DNA of 10,048 bases from Hyphomicrobiales bacterium (GTDB lineage Bacteria > Pseudomonadota > Alphaproteobacteria > Rhizobiales > Aestuariivirgaceae), in NCBI GenBank assembly GCA_003151375.1, contig PLXI01000276.1, positions 1-10,048 of the forward strand. The letters run 5' to 3'. Position numbers and translations under genes: made by a program. The notes under the pieces were generated by a model, which worked only from the letters and a program-made list of their open reading frames with translations, did not search any database and was not told the origin of the DNA. Shown piece after piece: positions 7,342 through 10,048 of this stretch (position 1 is its first letter; each line of letters opens with the position of its first letter).

Positions 7342-7386
7342 CCCCAGTATTTTATTGTTGGAGAGACGCTAACATGGGCACTGGGG
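7342..7386. repeat. 7-bp inverted repeat in the transporter upstream region
   Basis: CCCCAGT (7342-7348) and ACTGGGG (7380-7386) are perfect inverted copies 31 nt apart. On the minus strand the distal arm falls in the spacer of the candidate promoter and the proximal arm overlaps the Shine-Dalgarno of the transporter gene. It could be a pair of operator half-sites, but 7-bp arms at this spacing could also arise by chance. Confidence 0.3.
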
Positions 7387-7394
7387 CCGGTCAA
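7366..7394 (-). promoter_or_regulatory. Candidate promoter of the MFS transporter gene
   Basis: On the minus strand TTGACC (7394-7389) is followed after 17 nt by TAGCGT (7371-7366). The -35 is strong and the -10 weak (three of six consensus positions). It would give a leader of roughly 26 nt ahead of the GTG start at 7332. Confidence 0.3.
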
Positions 7395-7419
7395 AGCGAG
7401 GGCGCGTTGAATGGAAAAT

Positions 7420-9213
7420 TTAAACGAACAGCTCCACCCGCTCAAATTTTGTCACGTCAATCAGGCCTTTGTCGCTGATGCGCAAAGTGGGGATGACGAC
7501 AAGTGCCAGAAGCGAATGTTGCATGAAAGCGTTATTAAGTGTGCAGCCGCAAGCCGACATTGCTGCGATCAATTTATCCGCTTTGGCAGCGACGATTTCT
7601 GGTGTTTCGTCAGACATCAGGCCGGCAACTGGCAGCTCGACCAATGCCAGTTCTTTGCCGCCAGCAAACATGCACACACCGCCGCCAACTTGGCGCAAGC
7701 GGTTGGCGGCCAGCGCCATGTCTTGCTTGCTTGTGCCGACAACCAGCATGTGGTGACTGTCATGCGCTACGGTTGAGGCCAACGCGCAGGGGATATTGTA
7801 ACCGAAGCCTGAAACGAAAGCGTTGGTGACTTGGCCAGTAGCCTTGTGGCGTTCAACAATTGCGATTTGGCAGACATCAGATTTCGTATCCATGCTGACA
7901 AGGCCGGATGAGACTTCAAGTGTTGCGATGAGTTGCGCGGTGGGCGCTTGGTTTTCGATTACCTTGATGACACGGGCCTTGACCTGATTGGCACCTGATG
8001 GCGCCTTGATGTCAAAATCCGTCGCTGTAACATCGCGCTTCATGTGCACCGTATTTTTGGCGGATGGCGGATAGGTGAAAGTTGGAAATTGCGCGGTGAG
8101 CTTGCCATGCTCGGCCACGACTTCGCCTTGGGCAATCACCAGTTCAATGGGCAGTGAGATGAGATCGGAGGTGAGCACCACATCAGCGCGGCGGCCGGGC
8201 GTGATGGAACCCAGTTCACGCTCCAACCCGAAATGCGTGGCCGTGTTCAGTGTGGCCATTTGAATGGCGGTGATTGGTTTTAAGCCTTGCCCAATCGCAT
8301 GGCGCAAGACCCGGTCCATATGGCCTTCATGCACCAAGGTCGCAGCATAACAATCATCCGTACACAGAATAAAATTCCGCGACTCCAAACCCATCTCGGT
8401 GACGGCCTTGACCTGCGTGGCCACATCATACCAAGCGCTGCCCAAACGCAACATGGCGCGCATGCCTTGGCGCACGCGGGCGACGGCATCTTCTGCGCGT
8501 GTGCCTTCATGATCGTCGGCTGGCCCGCCTGCCACATAGGCATGAAAGGGCAAGCCTAAATCGGGCGAGGCATAATGCCCGCCTACGGTTTTGCCCGCCA
8601 CACGTGTATGCGCAATTTCGGCCAGCATTTTTGCATCGCCATTTATAACGCCAGGGAAATTCATCATCTCGCCCAGGCCTATTATATTTGGCCAAGTCAT
8701 CGCTTCGGCCACATCTTCCGGTGTGATCGTGGCACCTGGGGTCTCAAGCCCGGGGGCCGATGGCACGCAGCTCGGCATTTGCACATAGATGTTGAGGGGA
8801 ACGCTTGCCGCCTCATCATGCATCAGGCGCACGCCGGGCAAGCCCAACACATTGGCGATCTCATGCGGATCAATGAACATGCTCGTCGTGCCGTGAGGCG
8901 CTACGGCTTTGGCAAACTGCGTGACGGTGACCATGCCGCTTTCCACATGCATGTGGCCATCGCAAAAGCCAGGGCAAGCGTAGCGGCCTGCCGCGTTGAT
9001 GATTTTCGTCGCGGGGCCAATGCAGTGTTTAGCTGATGGGCCGACATAGGCGAAGCGGCCGTTGCTGATCGCAATATCTATGGCGGGTATTATTTCGTCG
9101 GAGTGTACATTCACCCATTGTGCGTTGGTGATGATGGTGTCGGCAGGTTTTCGCCCAGCGGCTACGGCTACGAGATCGGCCACGCTTGGGGGCCAGGATT
9201 TGAGATTGTTCAT
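7420..9213 (-). CDS. ade: Adenine deaminase
   Basis: The enzyme hydrolyses adenine to hypoxanthine and ammonia in purine salvage or in use of adenine as a nitrogen source (EC 3.5.4.2). It is a cytoplasmic metal-dependent amidohydrolase of 597 residues, the usual length for the Ade family. Visible features are the first metal-binding motif DGHMHVESGM (85-94, H87 and H89), FIDPHEIANVLG (113-124), GLGEMMNFPGVI (179-190, E182), GGHYASP (211-217), ADDHEG (232-237) and the CTDDC motif (284-288) near the catalytic Asp. NTATHFGLERELGSITPGRRAD marks the return to the small beta domain, and a family-typical C-terminal domain follows to residue 597. The ATG at 9213 has no strong Shine-Dalgarno. The transporter gene lies 87 nt downstream. 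No purine riboswitch is recognisable upstream. Confidence 0.96.
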   Translation of the reverse strand: MNNLKSWPPSVADLVAVAAGRKPADTIITNAQWVNVHSDEIIPAIDIAISNGRFAYVGPSAKHCIGPATKIINAAGRYACPGFCDGHMHVESGMVTVTQFAKAVAPHGTTSMFIDPHEIANVLGLPGVRLMHDEAASVPLNIYVQMPSCVPSAPGLETPGATITPEDVAEAMTWPNIIGLGEMMNFPGVINGDAKMLAEIAHTRVAGKTVGGHYASPDLGLPFHAYVAGGPADDHEGTRAEDAVARVRQGMRAMLRLGSAWYDVATQVKAVTEMGLESRNFILCTDDCYAATLVHEGHMDRVLRHAIGQGLKPITAIQMATLNTATHFGLERELGSITPGRRADVVLTSDLISLPIELVIAQGEVVAEHGKLTAQFPTFTYPPSAKNTVHMKRDVTATDFDIKAPSGANQVKARVIKVIENQAPTAQLIATLEVSSGLVSMDTKSDVCQIAIVERHKATGQVTNAFVSGFGYNIPCALASTVAHDSHHMLVVGTSKQDMALAANRLRQVGGGVCMFAGGKELALVELPVAGLMSDETPEIVAAKADKLIAAMSACGCTLNNAFMQHSLLALVVIPTLRISDKGLIDVTKFERVELFV

Positions 9214-9269
9214 GGTTAGATTATTGAACAGGGTTGCGCTGAGAGCAAGTGGGCAAGAAATTATTCCAA

Positions 9270-9275
9270 ATTATA
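9270..9275 (-). promoter_or_regulatory. Candidate -10 box for ade
   Basis: A perfect TATAAT on the minus strand sits about 57 nt before the ade start codon within an AT-rich stretch. No convincing -35 hexamer lies 16-19 nt further upstream, so this is weak evidence. Confidence 0.25.
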
Positions 9276-9371
9276 AAACTCGATTTTCAGGAATAGGTTG
9301 CTGTGTTATTGTTGTATGTGCGCGTCGCCTGGTGGTAGTGTTCTGCATTCAGGAAGAGGATTGTAATCCAA

Positions 9372-9548
9372 ATGAGCGAAACACGATTTTACAGCATGCA
9401 AAGTTCGGGCACAAAATACACCGTCGGTTTTGGTTCGGCCCTTGCAATTGCAATATCATATACTAACAATCATTCGATCATCTGGGCGATTATTGATGGC
9501 GTGTTGGGATGGTTTTATGTGGCTTACTTCGCTTTGACGGCGCGGTAA
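9372..9548 (+). CDS. Small membrane protein of 58 residues (conserved-looking, unknown function)
   Basis: A short frame runs from ATG 9372 to TAA 9546-9548. Residues 1-13 are polar (MSETRFYSMQSSG). KYTVGFGSALAIAISYT then forms a first hydrophobic segment, a short polar turn NNHS follows, and IIWAIIDGVLGWFYVAYFAL forms a second, giving a hairpin of two membrane helices. The pattern GSALAIAISY..NHSIIWAI..G.LGWFYV.Y.AL resembles, from memory, small hypothetical proteins of many bacteria, but I know no function for them. A purine-rich AGGAAGAGGA (9351-9360) lies 11 nt before the ATG, rather far for a Shine-Dalgarno, and the nearest in-frame stop upstream is at 9336-9338. It is divergent from ade and convergent with the phosphatase gene, with only 3 nt between stops, which fits a real gene in a compact genome. 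Confidence 0.78.
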   Translation: MSETRFYSMQSSGTKYTVGFGSALAIAISYTNNHSIIWAIIDGVLGWFYVAYFALTAR

Positions 9549-9551
9549 TAT

Positions 9552-10048
9552 TCACCCAGCTAGAGCGCGCTTCGCCTCATCAAATAATTCCTGACAACTC
9601 GCCATCATCACATTGCCGCCCTTGTTGACATCGCCATCATCCCAACAGCCGATAACGCCACCCGCTGCTGTGACGATCGGGAGCAGGGCCGCGATATCAT
9701 AAATCTGCACGCCGGCATCAAGCGCTATGTCGATATGGCCAGCGGCAACCAGCGCAAAGAAATAAGCATCGCCGCCATAGCGCAGCAATCTTGTTTTCTT
9801 ACGCAGGTTTTCGATATTATCTGTGTGTTGATAAAGGTGAGGTGAAGTTGTGCCCACCAGCGCTTGAGCAAGTGGCTTGGGTGCTGCAACTTTCAAGCGA
9901 CGCTTCTCGCCACCGCGCTGAAAAAATGCACCTTCGGGTGAGCCGTAAAAAACTTCGCCTACGAAGGGTTGGTTCATCAGCCCGATAAAAGGTTTGCCGT
10001 CTTTATAAAGTGCGATCAGCGTTGTCCAAGTTGGCATGCCAATGACAA
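9552..10048 (-). CDS. hisN: Inositol monophosphatase family, HisN-type histidinol-phosphatase, N-terminus cut by window edge
   Basis: The frame is open to the right edge, so the Met at 10037 is internal (VIGMPTWTTLIAL) and about 90-100 N-terminal residues, including the usual DPIDGT metal-binding motif, are expected just outside. Visible parts are GLMNQPFVGEVFYG, LVGTTSPHLY, RLLRYGGDAYFFALVAAGHIDI and ALDAGVQIYDIAALLPIV followed by TAAGGVIGCWDDG. The Asp of YDIAALLPI is the conserved C-terminal metal ligand of the IMPase fold. VIGMPTW at the front and the Q-Y-D-x-x-A-L-x-P-I pattern point to the histidinol-phosphatase (HisN) branch, which completes histidine biosynthesis by dephosphorylating L-histidinol phosphate; inositol-1-phosphate or other sugar phosphates remain possible. 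The gene ends 3 nt from the stop of the small membrane protein gene on the opposite strand. Confidence 0.87.
   Translation of the reverse strand, partial: VIGMPTWTTLIALYKDGKPFIGLMNQPFVGEVFYGSPEGAFFQRGGEKRRLKVAAPKPLAQALVGTTSPHLYQHTDNIENLRKKTRLLRYGGDAYFFALVAAGHIDIALDAGVQIYDIAALLPIVTAAGGVIGCWDDGDVNKGGNVMMASCQELFDEAKRALAG

Noticed and set aside
9214..9371. Purine riboswitch or PurR-like operator upstream of ade.
   Set aside because: No purine riboswitch core or clear palindrome was found in this spacer; only an isolated TATAAT could be pointed to.
9062..9466. Plus-strand frame of 134 codons overlapping the ade 5' end and the small membrane protein gene.
   Set aside because: It overlaps two better-supported genes in other frames, and its composition (Cys/Val/Arg-rich) looks random.

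Overview
The window reads as ordinary, gene-dense chromosome of an alphaproteobacterium, probably of the Hyphomicrobiales (Rhizobiales) type. The pointers are a rhizobial-style DksA that has lost most zinc-binding cysteines, a MetA with the acetyl-CoA-type active site, an alphaproteobacterial YcjX, and a HisN-type histidinol phosphatase. This placement is inference from protein resemblance; there is no rRNA or marker gene to fix it. No mobile element, CRISPR array, tRNA or rRNA is visible.

Left half (1-5358), all minus strand and read right to left: a lipoprotein with a TbpB-like C-terminal barrel motif, a Slam-family outer-membrane translocon, an uncharacterised P-loop ATPase/kinase, metA, and ycjX, which runs off the left edge. 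The lipoprotein and Slam genes are 15 nt apart and look like a cargo/translocon pair (type 11 secretion), which would display the lipoprotein on the cell surface. The ATPase and metA are 6 nt apart and look co-translated. All five could lie on one transcript, but 52-55 nt gaps precede the ATPase and ycjX genes and I cannot rule out internal promoters.

Middle (5359-7332): a 180-nt divergent spacer carries a good candidate promoter for dksA, the only large plus-strand gene. dksA converges on a minus-strand gene for an alpha-ketoglutarate-permease-like (MHS family) transporter, with 9 nt between the stops.

Right part (7333-10048): adenine deaminase (ade) lies upstream of the transporter on the same strand. 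Next comes a 158-nt spacer, then a 58-codon plus-strand gene for a small membrane protein. That gene converges, with 3 nt between stops, on a HisN-type phosphatase gene that is cut by the right edge.

The longest stretches without a gene are about 180 nt (5359-5538) and 158 nt (9214-9371). The most interesting system is the Slam/lipoprotein pair. Secondary points of interest are the unknown kinase coupled to metA and the small membrane protein.
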